Shown in pieces: positions 21,147 through 33,269 of a DNA stretch of 64,000 nucleotides. The stretch is taken from the NCBI GenBank assembly GCA_930367215.1, contig OV884060.1:183035253-183099252 (forward strand). Reading direction: 5' to 3'. The DNA is from Pollenia angustigena (taxonomy: Eukaryota > Arthropoda > Insecta > Diptera > Polleniidae). A program made the translations under genes and the position numbers. The notes below the pieces were generated by a model. That model ran no database searches. It worked only from the letters and a program-made list of their open reading frames with translations, and had not been told where the DNA came from. Position 1 is the stretch's first letter, and each line of letters starts with the position of its first letter.

Positions 21147-21520
21147 ATACCCTTCACCTCAGGTGGAAAAGGGTATATATAAGTTTGTCATAACGTTTGT
21201 AATTTCCACAATATTGATTTTAGACCCCATAAAGTATATATATATACCTTATGAGGAGAGAACTTGATTTAACGATGTCCGTCTTACGTTTGATATGTGT
21301 TTTCCGGATAATCCAGACATGATAGCGGCTAGGTTGTTTTACATTTATGTTACATACAGTCCACCATTTCTTGCTATTGAAATTCAGCCAGATCGGTCCA
21401 AAAATGACGTAGATATGAGCAAAAAACCACGACTACCTCTAAATTTTTCCAAAAATCCCTTGTTGTTGTTGTATATTTTTAATTTCTGTATATCTTAAAA
21501 ATCTTTCGTTTGTATCATAC
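21147..21520 (-). repeat. mini-me-like repeat, inverted copy
   Basis: It starts with ATACCCTTCACCTC / GGTGGAAAAGGGTATA and includes ACCCCATAAAGTATATATAT. Blocks such as CCAGATCGGTCCAAAAATGA and AAATCCCTTGTTGTTGTTGT match 44079-44300 in the other orientation. The short frame here is shared only because the DNA is repeated. Confidence 0.6.
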
Positions 21521-23185
21521 TAAAATATTAAACAGCAAATACTTTAATCTATCTATACAATATATAATTTCTTAGTATGTCAGGATGTTTGCATGTATAT
21601 CGTACTTTCCGCAACTTTCTGAAGCCATCTGATGACATAGGAAGCTGAAATTTGGTACACTTGAAGTACTTTCTCTGCGGAAGATCGTAACGAAGCCATA
21701 TTTTTGGTTTTTGGCTTTTCAACTAGTATAACTATAAAGATCTGATAGAAAAGATGTTTTTTTTATAATATGGGGAACTTTGGGTCCCACCCGGCACGGT
21801 TAGGCACCATCGGATTGACCTGAAAAATTAGATCATGATTTCTTACACCAAACCTCATATTTTAAGCAGCGCAAACAATTAAATTAAAAAAAAAAAATCC
21901 CATACAAGATGCGACCAGTCTAATACACATATATGTAGCTTAATATTACGTAAATAAATGAATAAATAAATAAAATTAAAAACGTCCAAAACTCGAAAAC
22001 TAAGCCTTTTTTAAATTTAATTTTTTCTTCTTATTTTTCAATTTTCTATCCCCCTAGGTACTTTTTTTTTATTTGGAGCTGTGACGGTAAACTAGATTTG
22101 TTCTTTTTATTTCAATTTCAATTTATTGCAGGTAATATAAAAGCCTCATTAGGCCAATAAACAATAAATATTACAAAGAAATATACCTGAATTAATACTA
22201 AAAATATGTGTGTAGGCCTGTTCTGGAAATCATGTGCTTTTAAAATTACACGTTAATTTATGTTTTTGAAATCACACCCTTAATCCTACACAATTTAAGG
22301 TGTTTTACTAAAAAATAATTCACGATCTTCCCAAATAAGGCATATATCAAAACTCAACTGATTTTGTACCAACTGGTCTGCCATTTTTAAAGTTTGTAGA
22401 AAATTATAAAAAAAAATTACGACTGAATATTGTGAACTGCCTTATTTTTCCTTTTTTTTTGGAAAAAATAAATATATACTTCTAGACCATATAAGAAAAT
22501 CAGGTTATACATACATACTTATATACATATATACATACATACACATCAATACTTAATAGAAATTTAGGCGATTATATTGACGTGTTACAAAGTAGTTGAT
22601 ATGTAACAATTTTGGGGTATATCAAAATGGTGGTAGCTTTTAATAATGCAAAAGGATAATATATTAGGATATTTTCCCAATGGCCAAATACCTATTTGAC
22701 AAATCGGTTAATTTTTATTTCGTCTGAAATGAATTTAAAATTTCATGTTAAACTTGCTTTGTACGATTTTTTTTTACTAAAAGAGGTTTTACTATCGTTT
22801 TTTTATTTTGTTTTTTTTTTTTGTCACATTTTTATCAAAAGTGACATAAATTTGTCTATTTTATATTTTGTACATTTTTATTATACATATATATACAAAT
22901 ATATATATAGTTATATAATTTAAAAATAAATTCTGTATTAATTTTTGTGCTCAATAATAATAATAAAAAAAACTTAATGACTAACGATTTAAACACACAT
23001 ACACCCAATAGTTGTAACAACCGCAACTTTACAAGTTTTATAGATTTTTGTTAATTTTTTAAATGTTTTTTTTTTTTTTAAATACACACAGACTAGTCTT
23101 TGTTTTCTTTATAATAACAAAAAAAAACTTGTTATTACAACCTAAAAATATCTTCGAAGTTATTTTTGCACCAAAATTATACAAC
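21521..23185. other. repeat-derived and AT-rich sequence downstream of Josephin gene
   Basis: 21980-22100 is an inverted fragment of the 8044-type repeat (CGAAAACTAAGC, CCCCCTAGGTAC, AGCTGTGACGGTAAACTAGA). 22105-22175 looks like a LINE 3' end. The remainder is AT-rich with TATA microsatellites near 22880-22920. No gene is recognised. Confidence 0.5.
22105..22175 (-). mobile_element. LINE 3' terminus fragment
   Basis: Read on the minus strand this is TTGGCCTAATGAGGCTTTTA, then a TTGCAATAAA-like stretch, then a TTGAAATTGAAAT repeat tail. That pattern of conserved 3' UTR followed by a short A-rich repeat is typical of Jockey-clade LINEs in flies. No coding part remains. Confidence 0.5.
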
Positions 23186-23941
23186 TCATGATGTATGACC
23201 ATTCATTGTACAGGGCGGTTTGTCAGAGGATAATGACTTGAAAGATTCTTTTAGCCATATCTTTGGTGCATCCGTTTCATTGGCACTAGATTCTATTATG
23301 ATAAACAGTTCACGATTGTTTGCTTGTAATTGCTGTCTTAAATAGTTAAATAATTGCTGTTCTGTTCCTATACATTCGGGCACATGTAACTTAGAATCTA
23401 AATTATAGTACTTTCCATCTATCGCACGTACTGCTATCCAATGCCTTTTACGCAATGGCAGAGTTAAAAAGCCAAACTTGTAATCTGAAGGTACATTCAG
23501 GATAAACCCCACAATAACACTTAAATCGATGCATTCGGGATCCCTTAAAAGAAAACATTATGCTTTAATCACACAAAAATACATTACGCTCGGTTATTTC
23601 TCACTTGCGTTTATCAAACCAGGCTGCCTCACAGTTGCGTATTTGCAGCGCCTGCATAATAACATTGATGTCATAGTTACCCAAACCCAACATGGATCGA
23701 TGTGGATTTAACCACACATTGGGATTAAGATTGGTGCATATCTGGTCTAATTGCTCTTTGGTAAATGCTTGACGACCTAAGGAAGTGTTAGGCAAATTTA
23801 ATAAAAGTATGACTAAAAGTAAATAAAAAACAGCTTACACTGAAATAAATTGTTTAATGTATGAAGGGCACAAAGTTGACGTGTTTGTCGTTCATGGTAA
23901 ACATTAGGATTTGTAGCTGGCATTTTGCGATTACCGACCAT
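23186..23941 (-). CDS. Josephin-domain deubiquitinase (JOSD1/2 type)
   Basis: Cysteine protease that removes ubiquitin, of the ataxin-3/Josephin class. Three exons: 23839-23941, 23605-23776 and 23186-23543, joined through GTAAGC and GTGAGA donors with AG acceptors, give a 210-residue protein. The nucleophile lies in RQLCALHTLNNLFQ (Cys24). The helical arm includes AFTKEQLDQICTNLNPNVW and NPHRSMLGLGNYDINVIMQA. The catalytic His is in RKRHWIAVR, and the Asn/Asp residue in YYNLDSK. The protein is one domain, with no ubiquitin-interacting motifs, so it is the short Josephin-1/2 type and not ataxin-3. The final residues PPCTMNGHTS are not conserved. It is transcribed away from ribonuclease kappa, with 2.5 kb between the two start codons. 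Confidence 0.9.
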
Positions 23942-24453
23942 TAGAACATTTAGATTTTACCACTTTTAGTTAATACAGCAAAATAAACATATAATTTTGT
24001 TTTTAATCCAATTAAAATCAAAAAATTTATTTTTTGGACAATAATAACAAATAATTACAGCTATTTTTTTTTTCTTTTTAATGTAGTGCTGCCAGATATT
24101 TTTTGAATTCCTACCAAGGTATATTTATTTATTTGTGTAAATATACCTTGATTCCTACGTTGTTTTAAAAAATCCAATTTTTAACAACCCTAAAATACTA
24201 CGCCCATCAAAAAACAACATATTCGATTCGATATTCATTATTTCTTAAATTTATATTAATTTGTTTAAGCTTAAGTTCTTTTTTATAAAAAAAATATTAA
24301 TTTTATTTACCAAAAATTAGAGGCCACACGATCAAGTTTTGTCTTTCAATTCCTTTCAATTTGCAATACACTCTCACTTTTTTACTCGTCAAGTTTTCTG
24401 TTTTTAGAAGAGAAGGGAAAACAAATAGCATTCTCTTTTCCCTTCTCTCCTAA

Positions 24454-24574
24454 GCGCCGGTTCACACACGTCAAGTTTGACATTTCAAGTCCTGATCTTT
24501 TAGGAGAGAAGGGAAAAGAGGATACCATTTCTTTTCCCCTCTCTCCTAAAAATTCAAGACTTGACGATTCAAAC
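24454..24574 (+). mobile_element. MITE related to 13782-13921, right end lost
   Basis: It begins GCGCCGGTTCACACACGTCA, has the AGGAGAGAAGGGAAAAGA centre and its complement, and breaks at CGATTCAAAC just before the target site of the next MITE. A second, left-end-only copy begins at 24851 (GTGCTGGTTCACACACGTCA). 24323-24450 is an older, more diverged relative. Confidence 0.65.
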
Positions 24575-24577
24575 TAA

Positions 24578-24847
24578 AGGCCTAACCAGAATGTGAATAA
24601 CGTGGCTTAAGCAACCGAGCGAAAACATGTAAATCATATGTGTAAAACCATGTTGAACTTAAGGGAACTTTTTGTTAGATTTAATGAAACTGTAATTTGC
24701 TTAAGCAAAGTGCGAAACTAATCGCACATTCCGTACGGAATCAAAAGTTTTTTATTTTGTTTTTGTTTTTTTTAATGTATTTGAGAGGCTTTTTTGTTTA
24801 TTTTTGACAGTAGCTTAAGTTTGTTTATGCACATTCTGGTTGGGCCT
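24578..24847. mobile_element. 270-bp MITE family D, copy 1, TAA duplication
   Basis: AGGCCTAACCAGAATGTG at the left mirrors CACATTCTGGTTGGGCCT at the right. TAA flanks both ends (24575-24577, 24848-24850). The interior has GATTCCGTACGGAATC-like palindromes. The inverted copy at 35550-35819 has exactly the same length. Confidence 0.9.
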
Positions 24848-24850
24848 TAA

Positions 24851-26436
24851 GTGCTGGTTCACACACGTCAAGTTTGACTCTTCAAGACTGGATCTTTTAG
24901 GAGAGAGGGGAAAAGAAATGGCTTACATTTTAGTGCGCCATGATTTTTTTTTTTTTTTTGTTTTCTTTATGTTTGGCTTCTTGACAGTATCAAATGTTTT
25001 TACACAAACAAAATGAATGTTGTTTTTTTTTATTGTTGATTTGTTGTAGACTTGCATGTGCTTGGTATAAATATACTTTGACATACACGTTTTTTCCTTT
25101 TGCTTTGTATATGTGGTAGTAAATTTTTGACAACTAAAAAGAATCGCTTTTTGTTTTTGTACAAGTAAGCAGACCTGATAGATGGATCTATTGTGAAAGT
25201 TTCATTTATGTTTACAAAAAGTCCACGTTTTGTGCTGTAATAAGTGTATTTTTTAAAGTTTTTGATGATTTTAAATTAAAATAATTAAGATATTGACCAC
25301 AATTAGATAACAAAATATTTATTTCATTGCGTTCAGTGGAACGCTTTGATTTTTGTTTAAAATATTTTTTGACGTAAGCTGGGACCTCATTTTAACAATG
25401 CATTCCGCCTAAAACTTTATAGAATACTTTGTAATTAACTTTAAGGTTAATTACTGACCGTTTTATTAGATTAATATTTCACTTAATTATTTAAATAAAA
25501 ATCATTTGTTTATATATGCATTTGTTTTTGTATTAAATATGTATTTACAAATGTATAATAAAACTTGTATAATAAAACTTGTATAATAAAACTTGTTCCC
25601 TAAGTTTTTTTGTGCTTTATTGATGCTTTTTACACGGCTGGGACCTTTTGTTTTCTGTGTTTTTTTACTTTTTTTTATTGGTTGGGGATCCGAAAAAACT
25701 AAACCGGTTTGAGGATTAATTTAATTAAAATAATAAAATCATTTTTTTTTCTATTTTATTATATATATTTTTAAAATAATTTTTGTATTATTAATTAGTT
25801 TATAACTGTTTTCAGGCAAACTGCTTTGTAATATAAGTATATTTTAATTGGCCAAGAGTGGCTTTTTATATTACATTTCATCAAATAAATAAATAATTTC
25901 CACTTTTGCTGTAATGTTGTATTTGTTCATTGAGGGCGATAAAAACTGAAACATGAGTATTAACTTATGTTTCAACTTATGCTGCATCGTCTGTGGGCAG
26001 CTTTATTTTACGGTCTTTTTTTTGTCAACTATTTATTTAAGTGTTGGAAAACGTAAAAACGAATAAAATCCACAAACAATCAGAGTTGTATTTTTGTAAT
26101 ATCAAAATATTTTTAGTATTTTTACTTTTTTTAAGATTAGTTATATTAATTTTCGTTTTTAATAATGTTTTATTTTGCGGCTTACATATTTTTGTAGAAT
26201 ATATATATATAAATACATCTTTTTTATTTTTCATTCAGTTTACGTTCCACCCCCAACTTCATTAAAATTTTAATTAGAGAACAACTGTCACATGATTTTC
26301 ACCTGACTGACATTTTTTCTCGTATTTCTTCAATAAGTTGAACGACGACAATTGTATTAAATATTAAATTTTTCCCTTTGGAAAACAAGGAAATTCAAAT
26401 AGAATTTGTTGGTCTCGTTTTTAAAACAGCAACAAA
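24851..26436. other. region between Josephin and ribonuclease kappa genes
   Basis: The first 70 bp are a truncated MITE. The rest is AT-rich with three short direct repeats of AATAAAACTTGT at about 25558-25596 and no recognised gene. The last few hundred bases before 26437 presumably contain the ribonuclease kappa promoter and 5' leader; I could not assign a TATA box or initiator. Confidence 0.4.
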
Positions 26437-29400
26437 ATGAAAATCTGTGGGCCTAAACTATCTCTCTGTGGTTTAATCATCTCCATTTGGGGCATTATTC
26501 AATTGGTAAGCAACAGTACAAATATAAAGATAAAATAACTGATGACTAAAAACGAAACAATGGTGTATACCATAATTTCTCTATGCAATATAGTTAAACA
26601 AAGGGGTGGAGATGTCCCATATTAGAAAGTGGAAAAGTGCAATTTTGTTTTAACAATGTCCCTTTGAGAATGTTATTTGAAAAATGTAATAATTGTGTTT
26701 TTCTGTTTTAAGGTCTTGATGGGCTTGTTCTTTTACATCCACAGCGTAGCCTTGATTGAAGACTTACCAATCGAGGAAGAATATCACAGTTTGGAAGCTT
26801 TCTACGCCGATGCCAATGCTGCTTACAATCAGGTATGTTGGATAATTAAGGAATAAATATGATAAGTGAAAATTGCCTAAAAAGATAAGCTAGTTTTTCC
26901 AGTTGACCTTGAAATAAATTGTATTGGCAGAATTGAATAAAAATATGGATTTATTAAGTTTTAGCTTATCGTTAATTTATTGTATCCATGTACGTGCGGG
27001 ATATAATTTATCTTAAGTCTTTCTTAAAAAAAAAAATTACAAATTTATATAAAATATTATTACTGCAGTGGCAATGTGAAAGTGTAAGATCATGTACCTA
27101 TAAAAATAACATTTTTAATAGCTCTAAAATTTAGTTTCTGATTTTTAAAAAATTTTTAAAATACATAGTTAAGTATAGGATGAACATAAAATTTTTTAAC
27201 TTTATTTTATTTATTAATTGTTCTCTGGGATCTATATTGACAAACTTCTAACTTTTGAGAACAATACTTATCAAGTCTTTTGTAAAATTTCTGGTGTGTA
27301 TAACGTAAACTGTTCTCAATGAATATTTACTTACCTTTTCGTATAAGATGTTGTATTGTTCATTCCCTTTTAATTTCAAATATTCTATATCGCTCCCTTA
27401 GTCTGAGTCGGCATGAGATACGGCTCATGTCTTATTGACAAGATTGCTACTTTATAGGAAGAGGGAAAAAGAAACGAGTACACAGATGCATGTACTGTCT
27501 TTACGTTTTGCTTTTTCATTCGTTGTTTAATTTTGTTATTGTTTTCAATATCAAAAAAGCACATGTCGTCAACATGACATGAATCATTTGAACGCCAATT
27601 CATGTTCAAAGAAGAAAAAGGAAGAATATTGTCAATAAGACATGAGCCGTATGAACTCAGACTTATTGCAACATAGTCATATCTCAAAAAAAAAAAAAAA
27701 AAAAATCGGCAAATATATTTTACTATAACTTCGGTTTAGGGAATGGTAAATCGATTTCGATTCCAATCGAAAATCGATTTTGTGTTTAAAAAAATCGACT
27801 TTTTGCAATCGAATTAACGTCTGCGATTTTATACTGAAAGCGATTATTGGGCTTTTAAAATCGATTTTTTTATTTTTATCAAAATTTCAGAAATTTTTAA
27901 TTTTAATCTTAATGAAATCGATTAAAGTCAGGTTTGTGAAATTCAACATACTATATAGAAACACAACAGGTGAATTAAACCATGGCATTTCTGTGGATAT
28001 ACACTTATATTCAAACAGACCAGCAGAGTGAAAAACAAAAAGTATGTAATTTATATAACAAATACAAAATTACAAGAAAAAAATCTGGATCTTTCCGACA
28101 TAAATGTCATGCAAACGTTTGTTGTCTAAAACTAACTTATAGTAACTTAGTTACGAAACAGTCTCCACCGATCAGAAACTATTGTCATAATCCTTTAAAA
28201 TACTATCCATACATTAAGGCTTATCATAGAAATCGATTTCGATCAAAAGTGATTTCGTTTAATGTGAAGCAAGATACGAAATCTCTTTCGATCGGAATTG
28301 ATTTATGAGACAGGACTGACTGACTACACAAGAACACAATTTTAGTACGTGAAAATTACATACATATTGCAATTGTTCTTTTAAAGGTCAATTTTTATAA
28401 TAGTTTGCAAAAAAAAAAAAAAATAAATGCTTGTGTATCCCCCTTTGTGATGTAAGGAATAAGTTTCCAATCTAATCTTAAACGATTTTGAAATTGATTT
28501 TAAAATCGATTTTGAGGTTCGATTAATTGATTTGAAAAACAGCAATAAAAAAAGTCGATCGAAAAATCGAAAATCGATTTTGGAATCCATTTACCATTCC
28601 CTACTTCGGTTAAGTTTGAGATATGTATATGTAACACTGATTTTTTTACATATAGAGAAAGTATGAAACAGAGAACTGCAAAATCACAATTTTTCTTGAT
28701 TTATTCATACGCTAAAATTTACATTCACTCTTTGCTTGCAAAACAAAGTTCAACGTTGGTAATTTTAACATCGTTTCGTACACATTTGATTTTTGCATTT
28801 ATTCGTTTTTTATTGAAAGTGCTTTATTTGCATTTTTGTTGCTCACGCAATATAACACGACTGTGCAAATTCAAAAGAACACATACTTATACTTTTGCAG
28901 TCAAGTAGTCATTGTCCACTCAATGAGACGCTTGTTAACATTAACAACAATAAACCACTCTCATGCTTTGTTAAAATTAACAACAATAAAAACAACAATA
29001 ACAAGAATACATTGTACCTACATACAGAACTACAGGAGGCTTATTCTGAATTGCGATGCGAAAATCAATGCGATGCGAAAATGCATAAATGAACAATTGC
29101 TATTCTGTATTGCGATATTCGCATATTTTTTTTAATCGCATTTCAAATGCGAAAAGGTGACAAGTCGGTATTCAACATTGCGAAAACAAATGTCAAATTC
29201 GCAAAATTTCTTCGACAACAAAATAGCATTCGCAAAGTACAAACATGGTAGTAAAAGATAATATTTTATTTGTTTATTCATCATAGACCCCATTTACATC
29301 TATGCAATTAACGCCGAGTTTTTTTTTCTATTGTCTTTTAAAGTAGTTCCTACGAAACTCTTTTCACATTTACATTTACATTTTTTTAAGCATTTTTTCA

Positions 29401-31586
29401 ACTTTTTCAACCCCGTTTTCTTCCCTACACCTCTTGCTAACAAACAAATAGTTGCATGTGAAAGTTGCGGCGTTAATTGCATAATGTAAATATGGTCATA
29501 TATTTATTATTTAATTCAGGGAAGCAAGCAATAAGACCACCAAACCGCGTCAATTTGAAATAATGATAGAATTTATGAATAAGAACCAAATGCACGATAG
29601 TCGGCAAATACTTTGTGACAAACGTTAACTGAAGAACTAAATATCAATGGACCACCTATTAGAGAAGCTGCAGGATGGATGAAATATATAAACCAGATAA
29701 AAAATATTTGACTTCAACTTTAATTTTAATAGATTTGGACCGATTTTAAAGTACACACAAAATATTTTCATTTTCTTCGTCGTCGAGCCACAGTTCCACA
29801 AAATCCATTTTTGTTATTTTTTTTATTACAGAATGTCTTAAATATATTTTTTAAACAATTTTCACAGCCAAACACAAACAATTTATTTATTTGTAATTTG
29901 ACGTTTATTGACACTGAAGTATTTTTGAGCAGCGTTGCCACGATTTGAAATAAATTGCGAATGCGATTGCGAAAGTCTAGCAGAATACCAATTTTCTTTC
30001 GCATCGCATTTCATTTGCGCATCGCATTGATTTTTGCATCGCAATTCAGAATAAGCCTCCTGTACTTTTTAAGATAAAAAAAGTCTGTTTCTCTGGAAAT
30101 TGTGCGTTTAGTTTCATTTAAATTTTTTTTTCTTGTACTACATAGTTAATGCTGAATGAATACATGAGTAATAATTGCTTCATTTCTGGCTTTTTTGTTT
30201 GTATTTTTTTTTCTTTACCAAAACAATCATTGTCGCAAAGAACACACAAACATCTTTATTAAAAAACGAAGCTAATGATTGTATAAATAACAAAGCACGA
30301 TGTGCAATATTTGAATGACTGCAAACCAGCAGCGAATATTTGCGGTTGCGCAAGTTTGATTGTATGACCGCAAGCGAGTGTATTTGTTGTTGTTGATTAA
30401 ATGCGATTTTTTTGCAATCGCATAAAGCTGTTCTCTGTTCATACTATGAAAGAGCACTTTTGCTTAAGTAACTCCAAATTTTTGATTTTTTGAGATATGA
30501 CTATGTTGTAATAAAGGAGCAATAATTTTATACAACGTCGAAATTTTGTATGTTACCTCTAAAGCGTGACCGTATCCGAACAGGGGATAATATCCCTATG
30601 AATATAGTACGTACCGCCAAAGACGAATGGCCTGTTAAACTTTGGTCATGCAGGCCATTTTGAAAAAAAATTTTTCAATACATACAAATCTGTTACAAAT
30701 AAAATACAACTAAACAAGTTGTTATAAAAAACCTATTCATAATGATATTATTACATAAAACCCGTTTTCCCGAACCTATGAAAGTATGTACTATATATAT
30801 AAGTATTTATTTTTGTAATTAAAATATTTTTATTATTAAAAAAATTTTATTATCGGGCTCGAACCCTGGCCGGCAGGTTACCATGACATGTTTCGATCGC
30901 AACCACTCGATCTCCTCAGATGGATTTGCCGTCTTACACTCGCAGCCATCGACGACTGCTGACGTCACTAGTCAAACATCAATCCTTAAACCAAATTGTA
31001 TTTTAACATTTGGTAGATCGAAATTTGCTTTCCTGAATGATTATCCATTTTAATTGATTTTACATGTTTTTTTTCCACAACCACAATACTAATTATATCT
31101 ATACATATTTTGTTTTTCTCGCACCAATTTCAAATGTGACTTAATTTAACGGCTGAGAAAAACTTTTTACAAAATATTGTTACAGAAACACTTTTTCTCA
31201 CATAATTCCAATAATTGCTGGAAAGTTACAGATTATTCTCGCAAAGTAAATATACAGAAACACCTGCGTGAGAAAACCCACTTTTTGTTTCAATTTGAAA
31301 TGTTTTTGTCCCAATTCACTGGTTTTATGCGGACAATTTTACGATGCGAGAAGTATAGGAACGGGCTACAGGCCGAACAATAACTTTGAATAATCAAGAT
31401 CTTTAATAAATCAATGTGCTATTATCTGTAAAATAAGATCACTAGTAATTATACCATAGATAACTTTTTTTTTTTAATTTCTTTTAGAATGCCTACAACT
31501 GTTGGATTGCCGCCTGTATTTATGTCTTGACTTTGTTGCTCTCTGCTCAACAATTCTATGTCAACAGTAGAGTAACTGCCAACTAA
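26437..31586 (+). CDS. RNASEK: ribonuclease kappa
   Basis: Small two-pass membrane protein, 95 residues. Ribonuclease kappa proteins are associated with the vacuolar ATPase and endocytic uptake and were first described as an endoribonuclease in insects. Exons are 26437-26505 (MKICGPKLSLCGLIISIWGI...), 26713-26832 (VLMGLFFYIHSVALIEDLPI... to AYNQ) and 31488-31586 (NAYNCWIAACIYVLTLLLSA... to SRVTAN). All junctions are phase 0 with GTAAGC, GTATGT and AG signals. Hydrophobic segments are at about 11-33 and 65-82. Length and sequence fit the family over the whole protein, so nothing is missing. Intron 1 is 207 bp; intron 2 is 4655 bp and crowded with transposons, which is a likely cost for splicing but leaves both splice sites intact. 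AATAAA motifs follow the stop at once. Confidence 0.95.
27401..27662. mobile_element. PIF/Harbinger-like MITE, TTA duplication
   Basis: GTCTGAGT plus ATACGGCTCATGTCTTATTG near the left mirrors CAATAAGACATGAGCCGTAT plus ACTCAGAC at the right. TTA flanks both ends (27398-27400, 27663-27665). 262 bp, non-coding. Confidence 0.82.
27737..28603. mobile_element. hAT MITE, 867 bp, 8-bp duplication CTTCGGTT
   Basis: TAGGGAATGGTAAATCGATT mirrors a right end of CCATTTACCATTCCCTA, with many AATCGATTTT motifs inside. CTTCGGTT flanks both ends (27729-27736, 28604-28611). The TAGGG-type terminus and 8-bp duplication fit hAT. The reading frames inside are low complexity and I consider them chance. Confidence 0.88.
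29035..30060. mobile_element. zeste-Myb element family C, copy 1
   Basis: GGAGGCTTATTCTGAATTGC mirrors GCAATTCAGAATAAGCCTCC at the ends, followed inward by repeats of GCGATGCGAAAATC. The host hAT sequence without insertion is readable in B1 (complement of about 14040-14065, ..AACTACTGTAC..), which fixes the boundary to within a base. No clear target duplication is seen. Copies 2 and 3 are at 35541-36635 and 59757-60775. Confidence 0.85.
29530..29720 (+). pseudogene. zeste-like Myb/SANT domain remnant
   Basis: Reads NKTTKPRQFEIMIEFMNKNQ, then, after a frame break, EELNINGPPIREAAGWMKY. This is the pattern of the Myb/SANT-like DNA-binding domain annotated as regulatory-protein-zeste type, often encoded beside transposases of PIF/Harbinger-type elements. 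It is broken by a frameshift. Copy 3 (complement of about 60340-60530) keeps GPPIREAAGWKKYEIYKPVK. Confidence 0.7.
30848..30966 (-). mobile_element. tRNA-derived SINE fragment
   Basis: On the minus strand there is a B-box-like GGGTTCGAGCCCG (complement of 30855-30867), preceded about 35 bp upstream by an A-box-like GATCGAGTGGTTGCGATCG. It does not fold into a full tRNA cloverleaf with paired acceptor stem that I can see, so I call it tRNA-related and not a tRNA gene. Confidence 0.5.
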
Positions 31587-33019
31587 ATAAATGAAACAAT
31601 CTACTAATAAAAACAATCGAATGCACATTCTTTTTCTACATACCAACCTGCAGTGTTGCCGTTTTACAAGAGGAATTAAACATCGTAATTAGCTTTAATT
31701 TATAGACGTCGTTTAAAAAACTGCACTCGTTTGGATAAAGTTTAAAAAGAATGTAGGCGTTCAACAAATGTTTTTTAGTTGCGATTACCTCTTCTTCCTC
31801 AAAAACAATCTAAGGCAGAAACAACTTGTAACAAAATCTGCAAGAAAAATGACGATCATCATTATAATTTTTTTAAAACTAAAAAAAATGGTTTTTAAAC
31901 ATCTTTATTATTATTTTTTTTTTTTTTGATTTAAAATAAAAACATAAATTTTTAAAAATTTCTTTTTGTTTAAGTAAATTAGTTTAATATCTTTCTTATC
32001 TTTTAATGATTTTGTCTTTTTTTAATTTTTTTGCATTCATGAGATTTCTTATTTCGTTTGTTGTTTTTGTAATCTAAGAAATTAAAATAAAAAAAACCAC
32101 ATTCCTTAAGATCGTCATTGGGTTGTTTCCTAGTTATGTAAAACTTATATATAACTTAATCTTTCATTTAATATCAAAGTTTTAAAAGTATTTTTTTTCT
32201 TCTTAAAGTTAATTTGTTTTAATTTCCAACCCACTTTTTTTGTTTAATTAATTTTAGTAATTTTTGTTGAAATACTTAATGGAAATCTTATAAATGTCCA
32301 ATAAAAGTTTTAAATGGGCCTAAAAATATATATGTATTATAAAAATTATTTTGAATTAAAACAACTTATAATTAATGTTCTTATATTTATTACAGTACCA
32401 TAAAATGCATAATTGGAAAATAAATTTCAACAAAATAAAAAGTTATTGTAAAATTTTAAATTAATAAGCAATGATAATTTTTTTTAATATTTGTGTGTGT
32501 GTGTGTTTAAAATTTTACAATACCTTTTTTCTTCTTATATTCAGAACAAGCTCCGATTTTTCTCACCCTTTAAACAGAAGTTAATGTTTATGTATGTACA
32601 TTCTATTTAAGCGTTAAAAATTAAGCAAAAAATTTGTATAATTCTGGTGTATATTCAAAAACAAGAAATAATTTAATAAAAAAAAAATCTATATATGTAT
32701 GTATGTATTTACATCTGTTACATATACATACATATAAAGAAATAAACAACCAGAAAAACAAAAACTGTTTTGTTATTCAAACATTGTATACATCGCCGTC
32801 GCCGAATGTACATATAACCGTAACAGTTTATAAGTGATTTATTGTGAAATAAGTTTATTTTCTGGTTTATAACATGATTTTTAAATCATACTATAAACAG
32901 TTAAAAAGATTAATGAATAACCCTGCTATTTTATCCCATATAAATTAAACTAGTGTTCGTCTAATGGTCACAATTCGACCATAAATTTGTATGTACATAC
33001 ATATAAAGAAAACATAGTA
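31587..33019. other. 3' region of ribonuclease kappa and AT-rich spacer
   Basis: AATAAA hexamers occur directly after the stop codon and again near 31604 and 32298, so alternative 3' ends are possible. A GTGTGTGTGTGTG microsatellite is near 32493. No gene is recognised. Confidence 0.4.
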
Positions 33020-33269
33020 CATCCAAGTACATATATGGGTAATTCCATGTCAAATCGACCAAGAGTGGGACACGACCCCTTCCGATTTTAATGAAATTTG
33101 GTAAGAAGGTTCCTTTTATCTTACAAGGAACATATGGGCATATCCGTCAAAAGGTCCACTGTGACCGAAAATTTAAAAGTTATTAAAGCTGATTATTTTA
33201 CGATATTGTTATAGAGAAATATTTAAATTTTACTAATTTTATAAATTTACCCATAAATTTGTCCACTTA

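Larger units (their letters stand above)
28669..30437. mobile_element. hobo-like hAT element (copy B2), carrying a nested element
   Basis: CAGAGAACTGCA at the left and CTGTTCTCTG at the right. It is the inverted counterpart of 13519-14366: TTGATTTATTCATACGCTAA and TTGCTTGCAAAACAAAGTTC are shared. Without the nested 29035-30060 element it would be 743 bp. The flanks show no 8-bp direct duplication; they are instead inverted (AGTATGAA and TTCATACT), so the site may have been rearranged. Confidence 0.8.
26833..31487 (+). other. ribonuclease kappa intron 2
   Basis: Holds a PIF/Harbinger-like MITE (27401-27662), a hAT MITE (27737-28603), a hobo-like element (28669-30437) that itself carries a zeste-Myb element (29035-30060), and a tRNA-like SINE near 30848. 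The remaining sequence is AT-rich without coding signal. A segment of ATGACTATGTTG near 30495 is the inverse of CAACATAGTCAT near 27669, so the flanks of the central elements form inverted arms. Confidence 0.85.

Noticed and set aside
27780..28308. Two overlapping plus-strand frames in the ribonuclease kappa intron
   Set aside because: They lie inside a hAT MITE rich in AATCGATT motifs, show no domain, and are not flanked by splice signals in frame with the gene.
28661..30445. 8-bp target duplication around hobo-like copy B2
   Set aside because: The flanks GTATGAAA and TTCATACT are not direct repeats; they look inverted, so no duplication is claimed.
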